Below are positions 1-7,258 of a stretch of 41,152 bases of DNA, one piece after another. The position numbers and the translations under genes were made by a program. Position 1 is the first letter of the stretch. Every line of letters begins with the position of its first letter. The stretch covers positions 2,170,192 to 2,211,343 of the forward strand of contig NZ_GL397214.1 of NCBI RefSeq assembly GCF_000146675.1. Direction: 5' to 3'. The stretch is from Hoylesella marshii DSM 16973 = JCM 13450 (GTDB lineage: Bacteria; Bacteroidota; Bacteroidia; Bacteroidales; Bacteroidaceae). The notes under the pieces were generated by a model that made no database searches, was not told where the DNA came from, and saw only the letters and a list, made by a program, of their open reading frames with translations.

Positions 1-2
1 AA

Positions 3-98
3 GGAGTTCCCTTTGTTCGCTTTTTCATGCCCATTTGCGAGGTACGAGAAGGCAAAAATAACTTCAATTTTATTCACTTAAAACAATTAGAAAGATGA
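3..98 (+). CDS. Possible 3' end of an upstream gene (partial)
   Basis: Reading frame 3 is open from the window edge to a TGA at 96-98, encoding about 31 residues ending in HLKQLER. Its stop overlaps the next start codon as ATGA (95-98), the usual layout of coupled genes, and that is the main reason to prefer this frame. Frame 1 is also open, to a TAA at 79-81, so the choice is not certain. The product cannot be recognised from this fragment. Confidence 0.35.
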   Translation, partial: GVPFVRFFMPICEVREGKNNFNFIHLKQLER

Positions 99-277
99 AA
101 AGGAATCAGGAAGACAAGCTCCCGTATCTTGCACCGTGGTGTGAGGTGGTAGAAGCAGAAGAAACAAGTTTAATCTGCAGCAGTCCGAAAGTAACTCCCA
201 ACGGGCCGGGCTTCAACGAAGACGATTGGGACAACGAACACGACATTGACGATGGAGATGAAAATGAATTTGAATAA
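95..277 (+). CDS. Small acidic-tailed hypothetical protein (60 aa)
   Basis: A 60-residue protein without an obvious signal peptide or membrane segment. Residues 9-30 (LPYLAPWCEVVEAEETSLIC) resemble the start of many tiny Prevotella/Bacteroides proteins of the form 'P.x.P..EVVE.E....LL..SP'. The last 20 residues are almost all Asp, Glu and Asn. There are two cysteines, near residues 16 and 28. It lies 10 bp before the FISUMP/fimbrillin-like lipoprotein gene, and its start overlaps the stop of the preceding frame, so the genes probably form one transcript. Small proteins of this kind commonly sit beside surface-fimbrillin genes in this order (family knowledge). Its function is unknown. Confidence 0.6.
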   Translation: MKRNQEDKLPYLAPWCEVVEAEETSLICSSPKVTPNGPGFNEDDWDNEHDIDDGDENEFE

Positions 278-287
278 AAACAGAACA

Positions 288-1955
288 ATGAAGATGAAAG
301 CAACATTATTTAGCCTTTGCCTTGCAATAGGAGCACTTGCAATCACAGCATGCAGCAAAGAGGATAACAACGACAGAGAGGAAGAAACCACGTTTCAGGC
401 CGTGCAGTTCCGCATGGCGGAAGAGGGATTCGGCACAGAAACCGAACTCACCCGAGCCTCTTCGATACCATCAGCACCAGCTCTGTCTGAGGTGGGCGAT
501 TGCGAAACAGAGACCACACTCGAAAGCGAGCCGGCAGAGAAGCCGACAGCAGCTACCCGCGGCGTAACCACCCCCACACACTACACCATCCGTGTCTATG
601 AAGGCAGTACGTTGAAGGGAGAGATGAAAGGCACATTCACCGCCACAGGTTTTACACCCGATGCAGGCTCACCGACACAAGTCATGTTGGCGAGGAATCA
701 TACTTACACCTTTCTTTGCTTCAACGACCAAGTAACGCCCGTTGGCGATAAACTCGAAATAGCTTTGGCTAATGCTGCTACCGCGCGCATCGGTCGGCAA
801 CAAATCACTTTGGGCACCACCGATCAAGCCGTTAATCTGTCTTCCAAGCATGTGGGTGTGCGTGTTCATACGCAACTCGTGGCAAAGAAAGATATTCCTA
901 CAGCCGTCACCGCCACACTCCAATCCACGAGCAACAACATTCCGCAACGCGTGTCTTACGACCCCATCACCGGCAGTTATACAAGCATGAATACAGGTAC
1001 GATGCCGGCCACAACAAATAATTCTCCGGCCAGCACGGAAGCAAAATACGTCGCATCGTATTGGGGAAAGAATTATGCTTATACCTCTACCGCCGATTAC
1101 CATTATTTTTTGCCGACAACCGATGTAACCAGCTTGAAACTCAACATCTCGGGTACTACCATCTTTTGGAATCCGATTAACGGTAGTATTAACAAACTCG
1201 CCAACAATAGCCATCCATTTGCCGCCAACGGTACTTATCGTATCAAAGTAAAGATGAAACCCGCCTTTACCTATCTGATGAGCAACGGCGATGTCGGCAC
1301 CTTTAAAGATACCACTTTCGGCGGAGGTGGGAAGACCCCTATTGCTTTGATTGTGCCCAACCAGAATATGGCCATCGCTTTAAAAGAGATTCCTGCAGGT
1401 ATCATTTGGGCTGTTGCAAAGTATCAATGGACGCAAACCAATACACACAAGGCTACAAATGGTAAAAAATCCGTGTTTGAAGAGGCCACTACCGGCAAGG
1501 AGGAAACTTGGAATCCTACTTACAGCACAGCCATCGTTACAGGCAATAAAGCGAAGGGCCTCAATACGGATTTTCCGGCTTTCTATGCTGCTGCACATTA
1601 CAATCCGGGAGTAGCCTACACCGGTTCGCCGGTATTAACATGGTATCTACCTTCTGGTGGTGATTTAGGAACAATGATTGTCCATTTAGGATTTGGGGAA
1701 AATCATTTTGTCGGTAGTACATCATATCTTTATTGGTATGGTCATTTAGTTAAAGAGGCCTTTATCCAAGTCGGCGGTACCATATTGACGGAAGAGCCAT
1801 GGGGAAAACGACATTGGTCAAGTTCGATAATAGGTGGTGGAAGCATTTATATCGTACTTCCAGCAATTGGTCCAGAACAAGTCGACTTTGCAGTTAGTAC
1901 AGGGTGGCTCAATAGCACAGATCTTTGTATTCGCCCCTTTGTATCCTATCAATAA
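288..1955 (+). CDS. FISUMP/fimbrillin-like surface lipoprotein (555 aa)
   Basis: A lipoprotein with a signal peptide at residues 1-21 and a lipobox ending in Cys22 (AITAC). The start at 288 is chosen because it puts the signal peptide at the N-terminus and avoids overlap with the small gene ending at 277; upstream in-frame ATGs exist at 252, 258 and 264. The middle part is Thr/Ser/Asn-rich and beta-strand-like, as in Mfa/fimbrillin proteins. The last 120 residues carry 'W.LPSGGDLG', 'HWSSS' and a terminal 'LCIRPFVSYQ', the pattern of the FISUMP (Fibrobacter succinogenes major paralogous) domain. It is likely exposed on the outer membrane as an adhesin or pilus subunit. The ligand is unknown. 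The gene at 38191 has the same type of tail. Confidence 0.7.
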   Translation: MKMKATLFSLCLAIGALAITACSKEDNNDREEETTFQAVQFRMAEEGFGTETELTRASSIPSAPALSEVGDCETETTLESEPAEKPTAATRGVTTPTHYTIRVYEGSTLKGEMKGTFTATGFTPDAGSPTQVMLARNHTYTFLCFNDQVTPVGDKLEIALANAATARIGRQQITLGTTDQAVNLSSKHVGVRVHTQLVAKKDIPTAVTATLQSTSNNIPQRVSYDPITGSYTSMNTGTMPATTNNSPASTEAKYVASYWGKNYAYTSTADYHYFLPTTDVTSLKLNISGTTIFWNPINGSINKLANNSHPFAANGTYRIKVKMKPAFTYLMSNGDVGTFKDTTFGGGGKTPIALIVPNQNMAIALKEIPAGIIWAVAKYQWTQTNTHKATNGKKSVFEEATTGKEETWNPTYSTAIVTGNKAKGLNTDFPAFYAAAHYNPGVAYTGSPVLTWYLPSGGDLGTMIVHLGFGENHFVGSTSYLYWYGHLVKEAFIQVGGTILTEEPWGKRHWSSSIIGGGSIYIVLPAIGPEQVDFAVSTGWLNSTDLCIRPFVSYQ

Positions 1956-2036
1956 AAGGCATAGAACTTTCAGGCTGCAAACATATATGGAAGCGAAAAA
2001 TAAATTATGAATGAGCCACAGAGGTTCTATAAGTAA

Positions 2037-2158
2037 AATATAGTGTTGGAAATCATTTCCGGAGCGTCCGAATGCGCTGGCGATCTTATCGACCGCATTT
2101 CCGCAATCCAATCCGATGGTGCCGAAGGAATGAGGACAGCACTCGCTTATCAAACTTG
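2037..2158 (+). pseudogene. Possible 3' remnant of a lost gene
   Basis: The frame from 2037 to the TGA at 2156-2158 encodes about 39 residues, including EIISGASECAGDLIDRISAI and ending GMRTALAYQT. Composition and codon choice look protein-like and helical, but an in-frame TAA at 2034-2036 cuts it off and there is no start. A strong terminator follows 20 bp later. This looks like the last part of a gene whose 5' portion has been lost. The family is not recognised and chance is not excluded. Confidence 0.3.
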
Positions 2159-2178
2159 ATTATTTGGTTAACACTTTG

Positions 2179-2218
2179 GAGTGGTACGCGTCGCGATGAC
2201 GTGTACCACTCGCTTTTT
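2179..2218 (+). terminator. Strong intrinsic terminator
   Basis: A 14-bp stem (2179-2192 with 2198-2211, one G-T pair) and a 5-nt loop GCGAT are followed by GCTTTTT. It is 223 bp beyond the lipoprotein stop but only 20 bp beyond the putative remnant ending at 2158, which suggests it belonged to the lost gene. It would also stop any read-through from upstream. Confidence 0.75.
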
Positions 2219-2293
2219 AATGATTGGAAAGGCAAGTGCTGTGGACATCAAGCCGGGGTTGCCGCTTTTTAGGACGATGCCTTTGTAAAAGAA

Positions 2294-2425
2294 AGAGCCT
2301 CGGAGAGGCGATGGAACACAGGCAGGGGTGAAGCCCCTGTTAAGCATGCGCAAAAAGGAAAAGCCCCAAAGGGGCGATGGAACGGCTGCATATCCGTTAT
2401 CGTTCCGTCGCTCCTCCGGCTGATT
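2294..2425. repeat. Intergenic hairpin repeat element
   Basis: Four successive palindromes: GCCTCGGAGAGGC (2297-2309), CAGGGGTGAAGCCCCTG (2323-2339), GCCCCAAAGGGGC (2363-2375) and a longer one pairing 2374-2384 with 2401-2411. Two of them are followed by the same GATGGAAC tail, so the element contains a repeated module. A related copy lies on the other strand at 28022-28041. Such elements are common in Bacteroidetes intergenic DNA (recollection, not checked). No protein is coded here. Confidence 0.55.
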
Positions 2426-2437
2426 TTGCACATGGAA

Positions 2438-2473
2438 ATAGGTTTTGTCTATCGGCAGATAGATAATATCTGT
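2438..2473 (+). promoter_or_regulatory. Candidate OxyR operator upstream of sod-ahpCF
   Basis: Two OxyR-like half elements occur in tandem: ATAGGTTTTGTCTAT (2438-2452) and ATAGATAATATCTGT (2459-2473). Each matches 9 of the 10 defined positions of the half-site ATAGntnnnanCTAT. The gap is 6 bp rather than the classical 7. The site ends exactly on the -33 element of the sod promoter, where OxyR normally contacts RNA polymerase. The adjacent genes (sod, ahpC, ahpF) are typical OxyR targets. No oxyR gene is in the window, so this is inference. Confidence 0.55.
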
Positions 2474-2503
2474 TTGCCGGAAGAAAGATTCTTAATACCT
2501 TTG
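2473..2503 (+). promoter_or_regulatory. Bacteroidetes-type promoter for sod-ahpC
   Basis: The -33 element TTTG (2473-2476), a 19-bp spacer and the -7 element TACCTTTG (2496-2503) match the Bacteroidetes primary sigma consensus TTTG/TAnnTTTG. The -7 box ends 43 bp before the sod start. No other promoter is seen in the 41 bp between sod and ahpC, so both are probably transcribed from here. Confidence 0.7.
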
Positions 2504-2546
2504 CAACGAGAAAGAAACAAACATAATACTAACTAAATAATAAATA

Positions 2547-3134
2547 ATGATGACAATACAAATGCCTTCGCTCCCCTATGCACCTGCTGCTTTGGAGCCC
2601 GTTATCAGCGAGCAGACCATCAACTTCCACTACGGAAAGCATCTGCAAAACTACGTGAACACGCTGAACACATTGATTAAAGACACGGAATTTGCCGATA
2701 AGTCAATAGAAGACATCGTGAAGAAGGCTCCTGAAGGACCTATCTTCAACAACGCCGGACAGACACTCAACCATGCGCTCTACTTCAGCCAGTTTAAATC
2801 GCCCGCAGAGGGTAACGTGCCGACAGGTCGCATCGCCGAGGCTATCAATGCCGCGTTCGGTAGCTTCGATGCTTTCAAGGAGCAGTTCTCTCAGGCTGCG
2901 GCATCACTCTTTGGCTCAGGATGGGCATGGCTTTCGCAAGATAAAGACGGTAAACTCGTCATTACCAAGGAACCTAATGCAGGCAATCCGCTGCGTCATG
3001 GCAACGAGCCGCTCTTCGGACTCGACGTATGGGAACATGCTTACTATCTGGATTACCAGAACCGCCGTGTAGACCACATCGCCGCCGTTTGGCAAATCGT
3101 AGATTGGAGCATCGTAGAGAGCCGTCTGAAATAA
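2547..3134 (+). CDS. sodB: Superoxide dismutase, Fe/Mn family (195 aa)
   Basis: Converts superoxide to hydrogen peroxide and oxygen in the cytoplasm. The full-length iron/manganese SOD fold is visible. Metal ligands are His28 (NFHYGKH), His76 (NHALYF), Asp160 and His164 (DVWEHAYYLDY). Gln72 lies four residues before His76, the Fe-type position that is also found in the cambialistic enzyme of Porphyromonas gingivalis, so Fe or Fe/Mn use is likely; the metal cannot be settled by sequence. An alternative start is the ATG at 2550. It is the first gene of sod-ahpC(-ahpF), behind a good promoter and a candidate OxyR operator. Pairing it with AhpC is sensible because SOD makes the peroxide that AhpC removes. 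Confidence 0.95.
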   Translation: MMTIQMPSLPYAPAALEPVISEQTINFHYGKHLQNYVNTLNTLIKDTEFADKSIEDIVKKAPEGPIFNNAGQTLNHALYFSQFKSPAEGNVPTGRIAEAINAAFGSFDAFKEQFSQAAASLFGSGWAWLSQDKDGKLVITKEPNAGNPLRHGNEPLFGLDVWEHAYYLDYQNRRVDHIAAVWQIVDWSIVESRLK

Positions 3135-3175
3135 TACGTAAACATCAAAATATTCACATTAAAACATAAAAAACA

Positions 3176-3742
3176 ATGGAAACGATTATCAATGCACAAA
3201 TGCCTGAGTTCAAAGTTCAGGCTTTCCAAAACGGAACATTCAAAACTGTTAGCAGCGACGACGTAAAAGGCAAGTGGGCTGTATTCTTCTTCTATCCGGC
3301 CGACTTCACGTTCGTTTGCCCCACGGAATTGGTAGACCTCGCCGAGAAATACGAACAGCTCAAAGGCATGGGCGTAGAGGTGTTCTCCGTAAGTTGCGAC
3401 ACCCATTTCGTACACAAAGCATGGCACGATGCTTCAGACAGCATTAAGAAAATCAACTACGCTATGTTGGCCGACCCCTTGGCTGTGTTGAGCCGCGGTT
3501 TCGGTGTGTATAAGGAAGACGAAGGGCTGGCCTATCGCGGTACATTCGTAGTAGACCCCGAGGGTAAAATCAAGATTGCAGAGATTCAGGACAACAGCGT
3601 GGGACGCAATGCCGATGAGCTTGTACGCAAGGTAGAGGCAGCTCAGTTTGTCGCTTCTCACCCGGGCGAGGTTTGCCCCGCTAAGTGGAAAAAGGGTGCA
3701 GAAACGCTGAAACCGAGCATCGACCTTGTAGGCAAACTTTAA
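3176..3742 (+). CDS. ahpC: Alkyl hydroperoxide reductase, peroxiredoxin AhpC (188 aa)
   Basis: A typical 2-Cys peroxiredoxin that reduces hydrogen peroxide and organic peroxides. The peroxidatic Cys48 lies in FTFVCPTEL and the resolving Cys167 in GEVCPAKW. Length and both motifs match the AhpC family, and the C-terminal tail is complete. It starts 41 bp after sod with no intervening promoter or terminator, so co-transcription is likely. Its reductase AhpF follows after an unusual 292-bp gap containing a dyad element and a terminator-like hairpin. Confidence 0.96.
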   Translation: METIINAQMPEFKVQAFQNGTFKTVSSDDVKGKWAVFFFYPADFTFVCPTELVDLAEKYEQLKGMGVEVFSVSCDTHFVHKAWHDASDSIKKINYAMLADPLAVLSRGFGVYKEDEGLAYRGTFVVDPEGKIKIAEIQDNSVGRNADELVRKVEAAQFVASHPGEVCPAKWKKGAETLKPSIDLVGKL

Positions 3743-3748
3743 CTCCAA

Positions 3749-3929
3749 TTGGTCATTAGACTGCTCATCTGTCATCTCAATAGGGACGACATAGCTTCCT
3801 GTCATCTTTTATTCGCTTGTCGGCATCTTGTCTGCCATCCTTTCTCGACGTAGTCCACTACGTCTTCGGCAGGACGACAAACAATCTATCCGACAATCCA
3901 ACAAAACCTGTACAGGGTCTAATGACCAA
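3749..3929. repeat. 181-bp dyad element between ahpC and ahpF
   Basis: Perfect 13-bp terminal inverted repeats TTGGTCATTAGAC (3749-3761) and GTCTAATGACCAA (3917-3929) enclose further nested palindromes. The clearest is GACGTAGTCCACTACGTC near the centre, flanked by GTCTGCC/GGCAGGAC and TTGTCG/CGACAA arms. It could be a miniature inverted-repeat element inserted in the operon or a structured RNA segment. No open frame here resembles a protein. Confidence 0.5.
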
Positions 3930-3960
3930 ATTGAGTTTAATTGTCTCACGTATAGTTTAT

Positions 3961-4009
3961 AGGTTCTTTCTTTCCATGCCGGTAGGCTGGCAGGTAAAGA
4001 ACCTTTTTT
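3961..4009 (+). terminator. Terminator-like hairpin directly before ahpF
   Basis: AGGTTCTTT (3961-3969) pairs with AAAGAACCT (3996-4004), with an inner TGCCGG/CTGGCA stem, and a run of six T follows (4004-4009). The T run ends 25 bp before the ahpF ATG, too close for a full promoter in between. It should limit read-through from ahpC into ahpF, or act as an attenuator. Confidence 0.65.
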
Positions 4010-4034
4010 ATTCATCCCTAAAATCGTATTTTAT

Positions 4035-5594
4035 ATGTTAGACCAAGATATTCTCGAACAAGTAAAAGGCATCTTCACAAGCCTGAAGACCACGTACACG
4101 CTGCGTGCCGTGCTTGGTGCATCCCGCTTGGAAGCAGCCGATATGCAGGCTTTCCTAACGGACTTCACATCCACGTCCGACCATCTGAAGCTCGAAACAG
4201 TCGAGGGCGATGCCGATAGCCTTGAATTCTCGATTTTAAAAGATGGTGCAGACACCGGTATCACATTTCGCGGCATCCCCAACGGACATGAGTTTACCTC
4301 TTTGCTCCTTGCCGTTCTCAACGCCGACGGTCAGGGAAAGAATCTTCCCGACGAGGCCATAGTCCGCCGTATTGCCGCCATTGCAGGGCAGGCAAAGTTG
4401 CAGACCTATGTGTCGCTGACGTGTACGAATTGCCCCGATGTGGTGCAGGCACTGAACGTGATGGCACTGCTCAATCCCGCTATCAGTCATGAGATGATAG
4501 ATGGCGCCCTCTTTCAGGAGGAAGTAAGCGCCAAAGGCATACAAGGTGTGCCTGCTGTCTTTCTCAATGGCGAACCGTTCCATAGCGGACGCGGCACATT
4601 GGGCGAGCTGCTCGACAAGTTAGAAGAAAAGATGGGTACCTCGGAGACGGGCAACGAACAGCCGATAGAGCGTACATACGACGTTGTCGTGTTGGGTGGA
4701 GGACCTGCCGGTTCGGCTGCTGCCATCTATTCTGCCAGAAAAGGACTGAAAGTGGCTGTCGTTGCCGAGCGTATCGGCGGGCAAGTGATGGATACCACGG
4801 GTATTGAGAATCTTATCTCCGTTTCTCAAACCACCGGTACGAAGTTAGCCGATGACCTGCGGAACCATATCGGCAGTTATCCCGTAGATATCTTCGAGAA
4901 CCGCAAGATTGAGCATGCCGACCTGCGCGATGCTGTGAAGCGTGTTTGTGTCAGGGGCGGAGAAACTTTTCTTGCGCCTGCTGTCATCGTCGCAACAGGT
5001 GCCGGTTGGAGGCGTCTCAATGTCGATGGAGAAGCTCAATACATCGGTCACGGCGTGCATTTCTGTCCTCATTGCGACGGACCGTTTTACAAAGGTCGTC
5101 CCGTAGCAGTCGTTGGGGGAGGCAATTCGGGTATGGAAGCGGCTATCGACCTTGCCGGCATCTGTTCAAAAGTAACGGTGTTGGAATTTGCTGACACACT
5201 TCGTGCAGATACGGTGCTGCTTGAGAAAGCTGCACAAATGCCCAATATCGAGATTTTCAAATCGTCTCAAACCACACAAGTGTTAGGGGATGGTACGAAA
5301 GTAAGCGGTATCCGTGTGAAAGACCGCACCACAGATAAGGAACGCGACATTGCCCTCGACGGTATCTTCGTGCAGATAGGATTGGCTGCCAACAGTGCTC
5401 CTTTTGCCGATGAACTCGACCTTACACCGCAAAAGGAAATCATCATCGATGCGCATTGCCGTACTTCTATTTCGGGTGTTTATGCTGCCGGCGACGTCTC
5501 TTCTGTGCCTTACAAGCAAATTGTCATAGCGATGGGCGAAGGTGCAAAGGCTGCCCTCTCGGCATTTGAAGACCGCCTGCACGGCGTTATCTGA
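4035..5594 (+). CDS. ahpF: Alkyl hydroperoxide reductase subunit F, NADH-dependent (519 aa)
   Basis: A flavoprotein that passes electrons from NADH to AhpC. Domains in order: N-terminal tandem thioredoxin folds with the redox pair C130-T-N-C133; FAD-binding GGGPAG at 221-226; thioredoxin-reductase-type pair C344-P-H-C347; NADH-binding GGGNSG at 361-366; and a C-terminal FAD segment with GVYAAGDVSSVPYKQ. The length matches the usual AhpF (about 520 aa). It probably belongs to the sod-ahpC transcript, but the terminator-like hairpin 25 bp upstream suggests lower or conditional expression. It converges on sdaA, with a large symmetric repeat array between them. Confidence 0.96.
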   Translation: MLDQDILEQVKGIFTSLKTTYTLRAVLGASRLEAADMQAFLTDFTSTSDHLKLETVEGDADSLEFSILKDGADTGITFRGIPNGHEFTSLLLAVLNADGQGKNLPDEAIVRRIAAIAGQAKLQTYVSLTCTNCPDVVQALNVMALLNPAISHEMIDGALFQEEVSAKGIQGVPAVFLNGEPFHSGRGTLGELLDKLEEKMGTSETGNEQPIERTYDVVVLGGGPAGSAAAIYSARKGLKVAVVAERIGGQVMDTTGIENLISVSQTTGTKLADDLRNHIGSYPVDIFENRKIEHADLRDAVKRVCVRGGETFLAPAVIVATGAGWRRLNVDGEAQYIGHGVHFCPHCDGPFYKGRPVAVVGGGNSGMEAAIDLAGICSKVTVLEFADTLRADTVLLEKAAQMPNIEIFKSSQTTQVLGDGTKVSGIRVKDRTTDKERDIALDGIFVQIGLAANSAPFADELDLTPQKEIIIDAHCRTSISGVYAAGDVSSVPYKQIVIAMGEGAKAALSAFEDRLHGVI

Positions 5595-5692
5595 CCTTTA
5601 TCCATACCGTTTCCCGCATCTTTCGGTTTCATGTCATAGTCTCCTTGCCGCAAGTGCTGGGAATCGGTGTGTGAGAGGGGCAATTGCGTTCA

Positions 5693-5812
5693 TTATATCA
5701 AGGCCGTTGTATTTATTATATCAATAGGACGGTCTTCCTTATATCAAGACAAATGTCTTCATATAATGAATGCAGTGGCTTTGATATAATGAACGCGATG
5801 GTCTCGATATAA
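5693..5812. repeat. Dyad-symmetric array of six 9-mers, 23-bp period
   Basis: Three copies of TTATATCAA start at 5693, 5716 and 5739. Three copies of the reverse complement TTGATATAA (one mismatch in two of them) start at 5758, 5781 and 5804. Both triplets have an exact 23-bp period and all mirror around 5752.5, where AGACA-AA-TGTCT forms the apex. The outer spacers also pair partly, and several mismatches there are transitions compatible with G-U pairs, so the transcript could form a long hairpin. It sits between the convergent ahpF and sdaA stops and may end transcription from both sides. Confidence 0.75.
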
Positions 5813-5854
5813 TAGACTTGTGTCGTTATTGGTAAGCTGCCAAATACTCTCTGT

Positions 5855-7069
5855 TTAGCAATACGTATGGTAGTCCTTTGCCAACCCTCCCTCACTCGTT
5901 TCCTTATAGAGCGACGGAAGGTCGTGACCGGTCTGTTTCATCACTTCTACTACGCGGTCAAACGATACTCGGTGTAGTCCGTCAGAGAAGGTGGAATACA
6001 GATTGGCATCGAGTGCACGGGTGGCAGCAAAGGCATTTCGCTCGATGCAAGGTATTTGTACGAGACCGCAAACGGGGTCGCAGGTCATGCCAAGATGGTG
6101 TTCTAATCCCATTTCTGCTGCATATTCTATCTGTGCCGGACTGCCTCCGAAGAGCTGACAGGATGCTGCTGAGGCCATGGCGCATGCCACGCCCACTTCT
6201 CCTTGGCAGCCTACTTCCGCTCCGGAGATAGAGGCGTTTTGCTTTACCACATTTCCGAAGAGTCCCGCTGTTGCCAAAGCATGCACTATCTTCGTTTCGC
6301 TAAACTCATGCGTCTTGGCCAAATGATAGAGCACAGCAGGCAATACACCGCACGAACCGCAAGTAGGGGCTGTCACCACAGTGCCGCCCGAGGCGTTCAT
6401 CTCACTCACCGCAAGCGCATAGGCATAAACCAATCCGCGCGATTGAAGCGAAGGTCTATAGCCTTTGGCCTTGATATAATAAGTCGCCGCCTTACGGGGA
6501 AGATTCAACTCGCCCGGCAACACGCCTTCGGTATCTAAGCCCCGTTCCACGCAGGCCTTCATGACGTTCCATACCTTTGTCAGGTATTCCCATATATCCG
6601 TTTCTTCGCAGTGAGCCACATACTCCCAATAATTGCGGCCATTGTTCTCACACCATTGCATGATGTCTTGCATGCAGTTGAGCGAATAGACCTCTGTCTG
6701 CCTCGAAGTATCGGCTTCTTCCTTACCCTCCGACAAGGAACCGCCCCCCACACTGTAGACTGTCCATTCTTCTGTCTTGGTTCCCTTGGCATTGTAGGCC
6801 ACATATTTCATGCCGTTAGGATGGAAAGGGAGAAACAGGGTAGGCTCCCAAATGATGCGAACGGGTGCTACCGGTTCCAATACCTCTATGATGGCTACAT
6901 CCGTCATGTGTCCTTTCCCCGTTGCAGCAAGGCTTCCGTAAAGTGTTACCTCAAACTTTTTTGCGTCTAAATGTCGGTCTCTGAATATTTTGGCGGCCTT
7001 CTGTGGCCCCATGGTATGGCTGCTCGATGGCCCTTTACCTATCTTATAAATGCCCTTGATAGATTTCAT
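5855..7069 (-). CDS. sdaA: L-serine ammonia-lyase, iron-sulfur type (404 aa)
   Basis: Deaminates L-serine to pyruvate and ammonia, feeding serine carbon into central metabolism. It is a single-chain enzyme with the N-terminal beta domain (IGKGPSSSHTMGP at 10-22) followed by the alpha domain. Candidate 4Fe-4S cysteines are Cys288 (GAEVGCQGE), Cys330 (MTCDP) and Cys341 (PCIERN); APTCGSCGVLP (234-244) is the other conserved patch. The length is a little shorter than the E. coli enzymes (about 455) but both domains are complete. It is transcribed alone on the minus strand, and its 3' end faces ahpF. Such clusters are oxygen-sensitive in the known family. Confidence 0.94.
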   Translation of the reverse strand: MKSIKGIYKIGKGPSSSHTMGPQKAAKIFRDRHLDAKKFEVTLYGSLAATGKGHMTDVAIIEVLEPVAPVRIIWEPTLFLPFHPNGMKYVAYNAKGTKTEEWTVYSVGGGSLSEGKEEADTSRQTEVYSLNCMQDIMQWCENNGRNYWEYVAHCEETDIWEYLTKVWNVMKACVERGLDTEGVLPGELNLPRKAATYYIKAKGYRPSLQSRGLVYAYALAVSEMNASGGTVVTAPTCGSCGVLPAVLYHLAKTHEFSETKIVHALATAGLFGNVVKQNASISGAEVGCQGEVGVACAMASAASCQLFGGSPAQIEYAAEMGLEHHLGMTCDPVCGLVQIPCIERNAFAATRALDANLYSTFSDGLHRVSFDRVVEVMKQTGHDLPSLYKETSEGGLAKDYHTYC

Positions 7070-7186
7070 TTCGTACGTGTTATCTCTTGTTCGGCTGCAA
7101 AAATACGATTATTTTTCCATTCCATCACATCTTTACATCATAATCCTCACGACCACTTCGCAATACGGCAGATAAACGAAGAGGAC

Positions 7187-7230
7187 ATAAAAATCATCGC
7201 TCGGCAAATTTTCTTTTTGCCGAGCGATGA
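7187..7230 (-). terminator. Intrinsic terminator after xth
   Basis: A perfect 15-bp stem (7194-7208 with 7216-7230) is followed on the minus strand by TTTTT (plus-strand A run 7189-7193). It ends the minus-strand folE/DUF4840/xth group and keeps it from running into sdaA, whose start is at 7069. Confidence 0.85.
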
Positions 7231-7258
7231 TTCTTCCATGAGGAGATGGAAAGCCGTA

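Noticed and set aside
2168..2431. Minus-strand 87-codon frame with PSPLWGFSF/PSPLRGSFF repeats
   Set aside because: It consists of hairpin repeat and terminator sequence, not protein-like coding.
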